Assembly: GCA_942493245.1 (NCBI GenBank)
Contig: OW818685.1
Location: 2,790,001-2,854,000, forward strand
Reading direction: 5' to 3'
Length of the DNA: 64,000 nt
From: DAOPYU01 sp942493245
Lineage (GTDB): Bacteria > Sumerlaeota > Sumerlaeia > UBA8349
The notes under the pieces were generated by a model. It had not been told where the DNA came from. It saw only the letters and a list, made by a program, of their open reading frames with translations, and did not search any database. The stretch's first letter is position 1; each line of letters starts with the position of its first letter. Below, one piece after another: positions 53,886 through 63,092 of this stretch. The translations under genes were made by a program, and so were the position numbers.

Positions 53886-56360
53886 TTAAATCTCTTTGTC
53901 TTCCGGAATCCGCATGCTGTAGAAGGAGCGGTACACGAAGACCAGGGCGATCGCGATCAGAACACCCGCGATACCCAACTTCATCGTCTGGTCCTTCATG
54001 GTCACGGCGATTTCGACGGCCAACAGACCGAAGAGGGTCGTGAACTTGATGACGGGGTTCAAGGCCACCGAGGAGGTGTCCTTGAAGGGGTCACCGACGG
54101 TGTCGCCCACGACGCTCGCTTCGTGCAACGGCGTGTTCTTCATGCGCAGATCCACTTCGACGATCTTCTTGGCATTGTCCCACGCGCCACCGGCGTTGGC
54201 CATGAAGATGGCCTGATAAAGGCCGAAGAACGCGATCGAGATCAGGTAACCGATGAAGAGGTAGGGATCCACGAAGGGAAGCGCCAAGGCGAAGCAGAAC
54301 ACGACGATGAAGATGTTCAACATGCCCTTCTGGGCATACAGCGTACAGATACGCACGACTTCCTTCGAGTCCTTGATCGAGGCTGTGGCGGCGTCAAGTT
54401 TGATGTTATCCTTGATGTACACCACGGCACGGTAAGCGCCCGTGACCACGGCCTGCGTGGCCGCACCGGTGAACCAGTAGATCACCGCGCCACCGATCAT
54501 GAGCCCGAAGATGACCGTCGGCTCGACGAGGCTGAGTTTCTCGATCACGCCGCCGAACAGACGATCGAGCAACATGACGATCCCGAAGATCATGGTCGTG
54601 GCACCCACAACGGCCGTCCCGATGAGCACCGGCTTAGCCGTGGCCTTGAAGGTGTTGCCCGCGCCGTCGTTCTTCTCAAGGGCGTCTTTGGAGCCGTCGA
54701 AATCCGGCTCGAAGCCGAACTTGGCCTTGATTTCGGACTTGATGTTGGGAATAGACTCGATCTGGCTGAGTTCATAGACCGACTGGGCGTTGTCCGACAC
54801 AGGGCCGAAACAGTCCACCGCGATGGTCACCGGTCCCATGCCCAACATACCGAAGGCCACCAGACCGAAGGCGAAGATCGAAGCGGCGACCGGGAAGTTC
54901 TCGGGCATCAGCGCGATCAAGGCTTGATTGTCGAAGGAAAGTTTGTACGAAATCGCCATGAGGACGAGCATCAGGAGCCCCTGCCAGAAGGCGGAGAAGT
55001 TACCGCAGACGAAACCCGACAGAATGTCGAGCGACGCGCCACCATGACGGGCCGCATTCACCACTTCCTTCACGTGGCGCGAATTCGTGCTCGTGAAGAT
55101 CTTGGTGAACTCGGGAATCAAGGCGCCCGCGGCGGTACCGCAGCTGATGATCGAGGCCAGAGCAAACCAGATGCCGGAAAGTTTTTCGCTACCCGCCAGC
55201 AGCACGTAGGTGGCCGCGTAGGTCACCGCGATCGAAAGGATCGAGGTGATCCAGACCAGAACGGTCAGGGGCGATTCCGGATCGAACTCTTTTTTGCCCG
55301 TAAGTGACGACTTGGTGTACGCGTCGTTGATGAGGTACGAAACCAGCGACGTGATGATCATGAGGATACGCATGGTGAAGATCCAGATGATGAGCTGACC
55401 GCACTCGGTCGGATTTTTCACCATGGCCAGAGCCAGGAAGGTGACCAACGCCACACCGGTCACCCCGTAGGTTTCGAAACCGTCCGCCGTGGGGCCGACC
55501 GAGTCGCCGGCGTTGTCACCCGTACAGTCGGCAATCACGCCGGGGTTTTTCGGGTCGTCTTCGGGCAGGTGGAACACGATCTTCATCAAGTCCGAGCCGA
55601 TGTCGGCGATCTTGGTAAAGATACCGCCGGCGATACGCAGGGCCGAGGCTCCGAGCGACTCACCGATGGCGAAGCCGATGAAACACGGCCCGATAACGGT
55701 GGGGGGCAGGAAGGTCAGGATGACGATCATGAAGAACAATTCCACGCTCACCAGCAACAAACCGACGCTCATACCGGACTTCATGGGGACCATGAGGGCC
55801 TCGAGCGCGCCATTCGTGCCCTTGAGCGAGGCAAACGCCGAACGGGAGTTGGCCTGGGTGTTGATGCGGATACCGAACCACGCCACGCCGTAGGAACCGA
55901 GGATACCGAGGATCGAACTCCCCAGAATCCACCCCAGTTTCACGCCAACCGGCATCTCAGCCCCTTCTTCCGCGGTCAGAACGCCGAAGTAGTACGCCAT
56001 ACAGGCAGCGATCACGATCCAGAGCATGGAAAGGAACTTGCCCTGCTGGAAGAGGTAGGTCTTACACGTCTCCCAGATGATGTCCGAAACCTTGGCCATG
56101 CTCTCATGCACGGGCAGACTCTTGATCTGCGAGTACTGGATCAAGCCGAACACCAAACCCACAAAACACACCACAAGACCAAAATACATGAAATACACGC
56201 CTAAAACATCGGTCCCAAAGATATTAAAGGTGACCTTGTCCAGGGGAGGCAATACGATGTCGGCCTCACTTGCGAAAGCCGGTACCCCAACCAACGCCAG
56301 CAACAGAGACATCAACCCTGTCCTCCATGAAATGAACCTCTCTCCCATCCGCTTTTGCAT
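53886..56360 (-). CDS. hppA: Membrane-bound proton-translocating pyrophosphatase
   Basis: 824 residues with about 16 membrane helices. Couples pyrophosphate hydrolysis to ion pumping. The substrate loop LPEDDPKNPGVIADCTGDNAGD (near residues 262-284) and the C-terminal DTVGDPFKDTSSVALNPVIK are the conserved Mg-PPi-binding segments, with GGAWDNAKK as expected. The position that separates K+-independent enzymes (Lys) from K+-dependent ones (Ala) reads GNTFKATAK (Lys near residue 571), suggesting a K+-independent H+ pump. This is inferred. Two segments deviate from the commonest forms: KIADIGSDLMKIV in place of KAADVGADLVGKV, and CTGDNAGD in place of NVGDNVGD. The N-terminus resembles a signal sequence (LLLALVGVPAFASE). 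A strong AAGGAG precedes the ATG, and there is a strong terminator. Confidence 0.95.
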   Translation of the reverse strand: MQKRMGERFISWRTGLMSLLLALVGVPAFASEADIVLPPLDKVTFNIFGTDVLGVYFMYFGLVVCFVGLVFGLIQYSQIKSLPVHESMAKVSDIIWETCKTYLFQQGKFLSMLWIVIAACMAYYFGVLTAEEGAEMPVGVKLGWILGSSILGILGSYGVAWFGIRINTQANSRSAFASLKGTNGALEALMVPMKSGMSVGLLLVSVELFFMIVILTFLPPTVIGPCFIGFAIGESLGASALRIAGGIFTKIADIGSDLMKIVFHLPEDDPKNPGVIADCTGDNAGDSVGPTADGFETYGVTGVALVTFLALAMVKNPTECGQLIIWIFTMRILMIITSLVSYLINDAYTKSSLTGKKEFDPESPLTVLVWITSILSIAVTYAATYVLLAGSEKLSGIWFALASIISCGTAAGALIPEFTKIFTSTNSRHVKEVVNAARHGGASLDILSGFVCGNFSAFWQGLLMLVLMAISYKLSFDNQALIALMPENFPVAASIFAFGLVAFGMLGMGPVTIAVDCFGPVSDNAQSVYELSQIESIPNIKSEIKAKFGFEPDFDGSKDALEKNDGAGNTFKATAKPVLIGTAVVGATTMIFGIVMLLDRLFGGVIEKLSLVEPTVIFGLMIGGAVIYWFTGAATQAVVTGAYRAVVYIKDNIKLDAATASIKDSKEVVRICTLYAQKGMLNIFIVVFCFALALPFVDPYLFIGYLISIAFFGLYQAIFMANAGGAWDNAKKIVEVDLRMKNTPLHEASVVGDTVGDPFKDTSSVALNPVIKFTTLFGLLAVEIAVTMKDQTMKLGIAGVLIAIALVFVYRSFYSMRIPEDKEI

Positions 56361-56408
56361 ACCTATCTCCTTCTCAGAGACATGAAGATGTCTTCCGGCC
56401 CACGCCGG

Positions 56409-56464
56409 CAGGGTATTTACCCTGATTCACCATGCAACAGTATCAGGATTTTTGCAAACAGCAA
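56409..56464 (-). promoter_or_regulatory. Candidate hppA promoter with a downstream palindrome
   Basis: On the minus strand TTGCTG (56464-56459) and TACTGT (56442-56437) are 16 bp apart. A palindrome CAGGGTATTTACCCTG (56409-56424; 7-bp arms) lies just downstream of the expected start site and could be an operator. Confidence 0.35.
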
Positions 56465-56930
56465 GGGGATTCTGCATGAAAATCAGAAAACAGCGGGATC
56501 TCGTCAGTCATCTGTCCCCTGCAACAGCGGTATCGCCCTGAAAATACAGCCGATTGTGCCCATTCGGCACGGAATGAAATTTTGCGTTTCGAGATCCAAC
56601 CCACACGATTCTGGCGGAAATAGAAAATCTTCCGGGGGTAATTCCGCTCCTCTTTCCCCCGGAGAAAATACAGCCAGAAGCGCTGGATCATCTTTTGCTG
56701 GTTAATTTTTCTTCGGTTCATTTCAAGCCCGGAATGAACCATATGGAACCATCTTGCCTGTTTCCGCCTTTTTTTTCTGTTCGAAAAGGTACGGGATCTT
56801 CGTCGGGCGCGAGAACGCCGAAGTTCGCGGGAAACAAGCGAGTCGGGCTGTGGTTGCAGAAGTTACCCCGTATTTTAGAGCAATTGCCAGAAAGAACCTT
56901 CATTATTCCGACTGTCGGTTCTGACGATCA

Positions 56931-57132
56931 GCCGTTCCGTCCCGGAGGGACGGTAAGAAAGTAGCCCACCGTTTCAACGGTGGGAAAGCGGTCCTCAGAC
57001 AATGCGTCCCGGAGGGACGACTGAAAAACCCGTGGGAACCGACAGCCGTCTCTCCGGGACGGGGAAGACGGGTGTTCTGGAACCCAGCGCTGAAACGCTG
57101 GGCTATTGTCAGAAGTCCCTGACGGGACTTGA
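56931..57132. repeat. Palindrome-array repeat (CCGTCCCGGAGGGACGG type) within the 56361-57267 gap
   Basis: About 200 bp containing several inverted repeats: CCGTCCCGGAGGGACGG near 56937, CCCACCGTT/AACGGTGGG near 56965, CGTCCCGGAGGGACG near 57005, CCCAGCG/CGCTGGG near 57085, and AAGTCCC/GGGACTT near 57113. The pieces resemble each other. A short minus-strand reading frame across it is probably only the repeat. The remaining parts of this 907-bp gap (56465-56930, 57133-57267) contain only weak reading frames without recognisable similarity. Confidence 0.65.
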
Positions 57133-57267
57133 ATCTGGAGCACCCGACTCCGTGTCATCATGAAGATTCTTTGGGGCAAGGACTATAACCGTTTCAAATG
57201 TCCAGAACTCGCGTAAACAGCGATTTCATCTGCTTGTCCAGTGCGTTGGCCTGAAAGGAATAATACG

Positions 57268-59781
57268 ATGAAACGGCAGTTCCACCTGATTTTCTTCTTG
57301 TTCGTTTGTTTTCCCTGCCTGCGGGTACCGGCTCAGTCCGGTGCGGAACTGAAACCGCTTACGGCAGACCCTACGGTCTTTCAGGCAGCCCCCCCGTCCA
57401 AAGCGGGACAAGCCGCGTCGGGCCTCCAGAATCAGATGGAACTGGAACAGCAGTATCGCATGCTCCAGTTCGACCTGACGCGCAAGGAGCGTTTCAAGGG
57501 ACTTGCCGATCAGACGTTCAAACAGGAGGCCCTGATTCTGGAGGCTGACCGGGACCCGGCCGATGTGGTGCTTCGCCGAACCTCCGCGCTCCTGACCGAC
57601 CTTCAGAAACGGCCCCAAGCCCCCGATCTATCGGCGGAAACGCAAGAATTGGCAACTCTTGAGAAAATCGGGAAGGAACTCGACCCCGGCAAGACCCGGG
57701 AACGGTTTGAACTTTTCGTAAAGGCCTGTGTGCTGCGGCGCAAGATCGCCTTTTCGAACCCCCTGCTGGACTTCAAAGAACTTCTCTTCATCAAGCGCCA
57801 CCGCTCGACCTTCAACCACATGTGCGATCAGTACTATGGAGTCAACACGCCTGCCGGGGGCGGCCTGTATGCGCTCACCGATCCCTTCGGTCCAGAACCT
57901 CGACTGCGCGACGTTCTGGCGAACTCGAAAGTCGAACGGGGACGCCTTCAAGGTCAGCAACTGAATGAAGGCTCTTTCCTCTCCCCCGATCTGTCCTATG
58001 ACGGGAAAACGATCCTGTTCGCTTATGTGGAGTGCAAGGGGGACACGCAACACATTCTTCACACGGACCCCTCCCGGGGCCACTGGGAGAAACAGCGCTG
58101 CTACCATGTCTTCCGCGTCGAGACGGACGGAACGGGCCTGCAACAGTTGACCGACGGAACGTGGAACGAGTTCGACCCGTGCTGGTTGCCCAACGGGCGC
58201 GTGGTCTTCATCTCCGAACGGCGCGGCGGTTACCTGCGATGCGGGCGCGAGTGTCCCCTCTACACCCTCTACGACATGAACCCCGATGGTTCCGACCTGC
58301 TGATGATGAGTCCGCACGAATCGAACGAGTGGAATCCGAGCGTCACCCACGACGGGATGATCGTGTATACGCGCTGGGACTATGTGGACCGCCACGGCTG
58401 CGTGGCCCACCATCCGTGGCTCACCACACCCGACGGGCGCAATGCGCGCTCGATTCACGGCAATTTCTCGGCTCGCGCGTCGCGGGCCGACATGGAACTG
58501 GACATCCGGGCCATTCCGGAATCGAACCGTTTTGTGGCGACAGCCACCCCGCATCACGGTCAGGCCTTTGGATCGCTGGTCATGTTCGATCCCCGCGTTG
58601 AAGACGACGACGCGATGGCGCCCGTCAAACGGCTCACCCCGGAGGTAGAATTCCCCGAAAGTCAGGGTGGATCGCAGGTGTATGGAACCGCCTGGCCGTT
58701 GAGCGAGAACTATTATCTGTGCGTTTACGACCCGACGATGGAAGCTGGCTCCGGCCAGCAGGGTGGAGAAAATCTGCGGGGCAATTACGGGATCTATCTG
58801 GTGGATGCGTTCGGCAACAAGGAATTGATTTACCGCGACCCGGAGATTTCCAGTACGAATCCGATGCCTTTGCGCGCCCGCACCCAACCTCCCGTTCTCC
58901 CCTCTGCCAGCGAGCGATTGAATCCCGAAAAACCCACCACGGGCACGATGGCGGTCCTCAATGTTTACGACAGCCTGAAGAATTGGCCCGCGGATACGAA
59001 GATCAAGTCGTTGCGCATCTTCCAGATTTTTCCGATATCCGTCCCCTCGGGCTATCCGCCTCATGAAGTGGGGATGCGGCTACCCGGCGATGAAGGCGCG
59101 GACTCGGTGATTCTGGCGCGCAGCGTGCTCGGCACCGTGCCCGTCGAGGAGGACGGCAGCGCCCACTTCACGGTCCCCGCCCTGAAAGAGATCTACTTCC
59201 AGGCTCTGGACGAGAAGGGGCTGGCCGTACAGTCCATGCGTTCGGCGGCCTACCTGCAACCCGGCGAGCGGCTGGTCTGTCAGGGGTGTCATGAGCCGAA
59301 ATACCGCACCCCCGTTCCGAAAGGGCCCCTGGCCCAGGCGCTTCGCCGCCAGCCCTCTGAACCAAAATCCGAGGGGGATGGGACCGCCCCGATCAGTTAT
59401 CCACTGCTGGTGCAACCGGTTCTGGAGAAAAACTGTCTCGAATGTCATCAGAAAAACCCCGACAAAGCGCCCCGGCTCGACCGCGAGGTGATCGCCAACG
59501 GGAAATCCATCTGGTACGCGTCCTATTGGAGCCTGGCGCCAAAGTTCGGTTTCTGGCAATACGGAAATCCGCACCGCACGGTTCCGGGAGAGTTCGGCGC
59601 CCGGAAATCGAAACTCTATGAAATGCTGACAAAAGGGCACCACGAGGTGAAACTTTCCCCGGAAGACCTGCGGCGCATCACCCTGTGGCTCGATGCCTGC
59701 TCGATCTTCTACGGTGTGTATGAGAAAGAAGGCGGCGAACAGGAACTGCGGGGCGAGGTGGCCAAACCGACCCTGGAGTGA
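57268..59781 (+). CDS. HZS-alpha-like exported diheme cytochrome with TolB/WD40-like propeller
   Basis: 837 residues from the ATG at 57268 (AAAGGAAT upstream). Signal peptide (QFHLIFFLFVCFPCLRVPAQ). The central part (about 200-470) has beta-propeller strands of the TolB/hydrazine-synthase-alpha type: LSPDLSYDGKTILFAYVE, YHVFRVETDGTGLQQLTDGTWNEFDPCWLPNGRVVFISERRGG, DMNPDGSDLLMMSPHESNEWNPSVTHDGMIVYTRWDYVDR. The C-terminal domain carries two CxxCH heme c motifs, Cys671-Gln-Gly-Cys674-His675 and Cys723-Leu-Glu-Cys726-His727. This is the architecture of the HZS alpha subunit and its many non-anammox relatives, whose activity is unknown. Only the alpha-like chain is present, without beta or gamma genes, so hydrazine synthesis is not implied. 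It is convergent with the MauG-like gene across a 545-bp repeat-containing gap. Confidence 0.85.
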   Translation: MKRQFHLIFFLFVCFPCLRVPAQSGAELKPLTADPTVFQAAPPSKAGQAASGLQNQMELEQQYRMLQFDLTRKERFKGLADQTFKQEALILEADRDPADVVLRRTSALLTDLQKRPQAPDLSAETQELATLEKIGKELDPGKTRERFELFVKACVLRRKIAFSNPLLDFKELLFIKRHRSTFNHMCDQYYGVNTPAGGGLYALTDPFGPEPRLRDVLANSKVERGRLQGQQLNEGSFLSPDLSYDGKTILFAYVECKGDTQHILHTDPSRGHWEKQRCYHVFRVETDGTGLQQLTDGTWNEFDPCWLPNGRVVFISERRGGYLRCGRECPLYTLYDMNPDGSDLLMMSPHESNEWNPSVTHDGMIVYTRWDYVDRHGCVAHHPWLTTPDGRNARSIHGNFSARASRADMELDIRAIPESNRFVATATPHHGQAFGSLVMFDPRVEDDDAMAPVKRLTPEVEFPESQGGSQVYGTAWPLSENYYLCVYDPTMEAGSGQQGGENLRGNYGIYLVDAFGNKELIYRDPEISSTNPMPLRARTQPPVLPSASERLNPEKPTTGTMAVLNVYDSLKNWPADTKIKSLRIFQIFPISVPSGYPPHEVGMRLPGDEGADSVILARSVLGTVPVEEDGSAHFTVPALKEIYFQALDEKGLAVQSMRSAAYLQPGERLVCQGCHEPKYRTPVPKGPLAQALRRQPSEPKSEGDGTAPISYPLLVQPVLEKNCLECHQKNPDKAPRLDREVIANGKSIWYASYWSLAPKFGFWQYGNPHRTVPGEFGARKSKLYEMLTKGHHEVKLSPEDLRRITLWLDACSIFYGVYEKEGGEQELRGEVAKPTLE

Positions 59782-60034
59782 GACACCGACAGGCCCGAAT
59801 TCAACCCAATCGGAAATCTCTGTTTTCTTGTTAACGAGAGCGGAAATCGGTCTTATGAACCTGCAATACCGCCGTTGAGAGAGTCACTCGTTGGGGATCA
59901 GGGGAATTCAAAACACCCGGAAGGTGAGTTCCGGGAAAACAGGGAAAGACGTTGGAGGCAAGGGAGATTCGGATTGGTTATTCAAGCAAGGGCTGAGAGC
60001 CACCTTCTATTCAGCCGTTTTCTCCCTTTCAAGT

Positions 60035-60143
60035 CCGGTTTTTCAGCCCTTATGAAAAAAAGGGACACCTGTCCTGGGGCGACGCTTCGCTTGCCCCAGG
60101 CTACAATCAATCCGCGCCGTTGGCGCTCAACTGCGATTTTCAG
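60035..60143 (-). repeat. Intergenic repeat module B, copy 2 (within the 59782-60326 gap)
   Basis: The reverse complement of this segment aligns with 37144-37240 through CCTGAAAATCGCAGTTG, GCGCCAAC, GCGCGGATTGAT, GGGGCAAGCG and CGCCCCAGGACA blocks. An isolated ACCGCCGTTGAG half of module A is at about 59868-59880. The rest of the 545-bp gap between the two convergent cytochrome genes shows nothing else that I recognise, apart from a short CGTCTCGGGA/TCCCGGGACG-like inverted repeat near 60172-60206. Confidence 0.7.
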
Positions 60144-60326
60144 GATGAAGTGGACCCAACCTTCTTGAACACCGTCTCGGGACAAAAGTCCCCTTTCCCC
60201 GGGACGGTGTTCAATGCCCAACACGCACGGGTTCATCGTGTGACGAATAACTTTTCTCGACCGCGAGGGACATCACTCACTTGATAATAATGAGTTCGAT
60301 CCCCTTCCCTTCCTCCCGAGACCTTT

Positions 60327-61733
60327 TTACAAACAGCGCATAAAAGCGACCAGGCTCGCCTTTTCCTTGGGAGTCAGGTGAAGTTGCTGGACGAGATTGA
60401 AATACTCCACGACATCTTCCAGCGTGAAACAGCGCCCGTCGTGGAGGTAGGGCGGCGAGTCCTTGATTCCGCGCAGGGGGAATGTTTTGATCTTCCCGTC
60501 GTGCGCCATCATCATGCCGTTGACCAGTTCCTTCTTGTAGAAACGTTCGGCCTGCAGGTCGTTCATACTGTTGTCCGTGTAATAGGGGGCAGGGTGACAC
60601 GCGGCGCACCGGGCTTTCCCGTTGAAGAGTTTTTCACCGTCCAATTCGTCAGCCGTGGCCTTGGCTGGGTCCAGATGCCCGTAAATGTCCAGTTTGGGCG
60701 AGGGTGGAAAGTCCAGAAGCGCCAGGAACTCGGCCATGAAATGGACCTGCGAACCTCTTTCCAGGGGATTGATGCCCTTCTTGGCGGCCATGCACATGTC
60801 GCCATCGAAGTAGGCGGCCCGCTGTTCGAACTCCGTAAAGTCCTCCACGGTTTTCAGGGCGCGCTGCGAGCCGAAAAGCCGTTGGACGTTGACGCCACGC
60901 AACGTGGGCGTTTCGATCCGGTGCCGGAATTCCTGAGGTCGAATATCCCCCACGAGGTGATTGGCGCCGTTGGTGTGCCCGTTGGCATGGCAGTCGAAAC
61001 AGGTCACGCCCAGGCTGGGCTTGTCGCTCCGGCGGTCCTCGGTGGCGTTGAACTGCTGTTGCGGGAATTGGGTCACAAGCAACCGCAAACCTTCCAATTG
61101 CTTGGGATTCAGGAGTCCGTTGAAGATCTCGTAGTAGTTGTCGATCGTAATCAACTGGCCCTTGGACACGTCTCCCAAGTCCGGGCGCGTGGTCAGATAG
61201 ATGGCCGGAGCGGGGTCCGGCAGCACATGCTCGGGCAGGTCGAAGTCCAGATCGAACCGAACGAGCCGGGGCAGGAGTTTGGAGATCATGTCCGGGAACA
61301 GCATACCGCCTTCGGCGTGGTCGGCAAAGGGAAGCGGCTTGTAGGGGAAAAGCCCCTTCTCTTTGATCTCCTCGGGGGGCATTTTGTCCAGTTGCTCCCA
61401 GCTGACTCCCTGAAGTTTGGCCGTCGGACCCAAGGGGATCGGTTTTTTTCCGGACATCAGGACATCTGAACTGACTTTTTTCTCGAGCGCATAACGGGCA
61501 TTCAGCATCTCCGTATGCTCTTTGGCGCGTTGGGCTTTCACGGCCATTCGATCGGCTTTGATTTTCTCGAAAGGAACATCCTGATTCGTCGGCCCGTAGC
61601 TGGAAACGATCTTGTCCGGCGCAGCAGGAGCGATTTTTTCCTGTTGCGCCCAGGCAATCGCGGTGCAAACACCCACAATCAACAGAAGGCAGATCCCGAT
61701 CAATACAATGAAACCATCCTTTCGTCTGTTCAT
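60327..61733 (-). CDS. Exported diheme cytochrome c, MauG/cytochrome c peroxidase family
   Basis: 468 residues from the ATG at 61733 (GGAGGACAAC upstream; a longer open frame lacks support). N-terminal signal or anchor (FIVLIGICLLLIVGVCTAIAWAQ). Two heme-binding CxxCH motifs, Cys245-Phe-Asp-Cys248-His249 and Cys376-Ala-Ala-Cys379-His380. The end motif TFPLRGIKDSPPYLHDGRCFTLEDVVEYFN matches the C-terminal heme domain of MauG and bacterial diheme peroxidases (typically R-N-x-x-x-x-PY-x-HDG). An N-terminal extension of about 130 residues is not usual. Likely a periplasmic peroxidase or oxidase that forms high-valent heme states. The convergent HZS-alpha-like gene is a possible functional partner. 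Confidence 0.88.
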   Translation of the reverse strand: MNRRKDGFIVLIGICLLLIVGVCTAIAWAQQEKIAPAAPDKIVSSYGPTNQDVPFEKIKADRMAVKAQRAKEHTEMLNARYALEKKVSSDVLMSGKKPIPLGPTAKLQGVSWEQLDKMPPEEIKEKGLFPYKPLPFADHAEGGMLFPDMISKLLPRLVRFDLDFDLPEHVLPDPAPAIYLTTRPDLGDVSKGQLITIDNYYEIFNGLLNPKQLEGLRLLVTQFPQQQFNATEDRRSDKPSLGVTCFDCHANGHTNGANHLVGDIRPQEFRHRIETPTLRGVNVQRLFGSQRALKTVEDFTEFEQRAAYFDGDMCMAAKKGINPLERGSQVHFMAEFLALLDFPPSPKLDIYGHLDPAKATADELDGEKLFNGKARCAACHPAPYYTDNSMNDLQAERFYKKELVNGMMMAHDGKIKTFPLRGIKDSPPYLHDGRCFTLEDVVEYFNLVQQLHLTPKEKASLVAFMRCL

Positions 61734-62159
61734 CTTGTTGTCCTCCGTTCTTTTAGACTCGTTTCTCGCTTGTGTGCGATCCTGCTCGGTTCCCTCCCAG
61801 ATTTGACCTCGGATCTCGGTTACCCCCTCCTTTCCAGAACACGCCAATCCCGGGTCGAGTTTTCCCTCCTCTGGATTCTCTCCAGAGACACAAAACTCCA
61901 CCGACCCAAACAATGCCAACACGCTTCCGGACTCCCGGAAAACAAGACCAGCCACGCCGATCTACAATTTATCCGGTCAATCGAGTGTTCTTCTTTAAAA
62001 TTCATCATGCGATGCTCTCCAACACGAACCGTATTGAGGAATACCGCAGGAATCCCCACAAGAACCGAAACGTTCGAGTCCTGTGGATAATGATACGCAA
62101 AAATGTACCAATTCTGTTGAGAATAGGTCTATCGATCCTTAGAAGTCAATGTCAATCAT
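61734..62159. other. Region between the MauG-like gene and the IS elements
   Basis: 426 bp upstream of the cytochrome gene. The leader and promoter of that gene should lie here; I could not identify clear hexamers. The right part (about 61960-62159) is AT-richer. No gene or repeat was recognised. Confidence 0.4.
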
Positions 62160-62208
62160 TGAAGTTCCCCCCGAAAACTGGACAGGCCTTTAAGGTGGTA
62201 TTCTGTTA

Positions 62209-63062
62209 CAGCGTGTCGTCACAAGATTTTGAGCCAGTGAAAAAGACATCGGATTTGAACCGCCGCCAGGTATGAACTGGTCCTCTTTGCATAACGCGTG
62301 GCGATCCCTCTCCATTCTTTCAAGCGCAGAAATGCGTTTTCAACCAAGTGGCGCATTTTGTAGAGATACTCGTCATAATCCCGCAATTCCTTGCGGTTCT
62401 TCTTGGGGGGAATAACAGGCTCCATCCCCTGTTGGGCCGCCAAGTCCAGCACCGCCTGGCTGTCATACCCCCTGTCGGCGATCAGAAAGTCGGCATGCAT
62501 GGAATCGATCAGCGCTCCGGCCTCTTGACAATCCGCTCGGGGACCCGCTGTAACAACCACTCGGAGCGGCATACCATGCGCATCCACGGCCAGATGTATC
62601 TTCGTGTTGAGCCCCCTTTTGTGCGCCCCATGTCCTGGTTCCCGCCCTCGGCGCCCGTTGCGTGTTGATGCACCTTGACGTGGCTTGCATCAATCATCAG
62701 CCATTCAAGATCGGGCTCGTCGATGAATTGTTCGAGCAGTTGCTCCCAAAGCCCCTTGTCGCGCCACCGGCAGAAACGCCGATGTGTGTTTTTCCAATCC
62801 CCATACTGGGGCGGAAGATCGCGCCAGGGCGCGCCGGTGCGAAGAATCCACAACACAGCGTTGATGAAACGGCGGTTGTCTTGTGCCACGCCGCCCCAAA
62901 TCCCTTTTCTGCCAGGCAGGTGGGGCTCAATCAACCCCCACACTCGGTCCGAAATATCATGTCTGCTCTGCACGTCCGTCATATCCAAATCCTCCTTCGG
63001 CCATCCGACCGAAGGCACTATACCGAAAAGGAGAAGGATGTCAATCTCGTGACGACACTCTG
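62209..63062 (-). mobile_element. IS5-family insertion sequence (IS427-like group), complete
   Basis: 854 bp with near-perfect terminal inverted repeats: CAGCGTGTCGTCACAAGATT at the left end and CAGAGTGTCGTCACGAGATT at the right end when inverted (2 mismatches in 20). A TA duplication flanks both ends (62207-62208 and 63063-63064). Length, two-frame transposase and TA target fit the IS427 group of IS5. Confidence 0.88.
62219..62982 (-). CDS. IS5-family DDE transposase expressed by -1 ribosomal frameshifting
   Basis: Two overlapping minus-strand frames, about 62509-62982 and 62219-62617, together give the usual length of about 255 residues. The start is the ATG at 62982 after GGAGG. At 62620-62614 the minus strand reads A-AAA-GGG in the zero frame, a good -1 slippery heptamer. 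Slippage joins GRTKGG to LNTKIHLAVDAHGMPLR exactly as in uninterrupted relatives. The acidic triad is present: Asp in EWLMIDASHVK, Asp in FLIADRGYDSQ, and Glu in LVENAFLRLKEWRGIATRYAK. The element therefore appears intact and potentially active. Confidence 0.88.
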
Positions 63063-63092
63063 TAGGCTTGTGTCCAGGAAGGAGTGGGGAAA

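Noticed and set aside
53787..55307. 506-codon plus-strand frame rich in His/Asp/Arg
   Set aside because: Antisense shadow of the pyrophosphatase gene, generated by its codon usage.
56928..57179. Small 83-codon minus-strand protein across the palindrome array
   Set aside because: The frame consists entirely of repeat units and has no ribosome-binding site or domain; best read as a non-coding repeat.
57268..61733. Anammox hydrazine synthase locus
   Set aside because: Only an alpha-like subunit is present; beta and gamma subunits and hydrazine dehydrogenase genes are absent.
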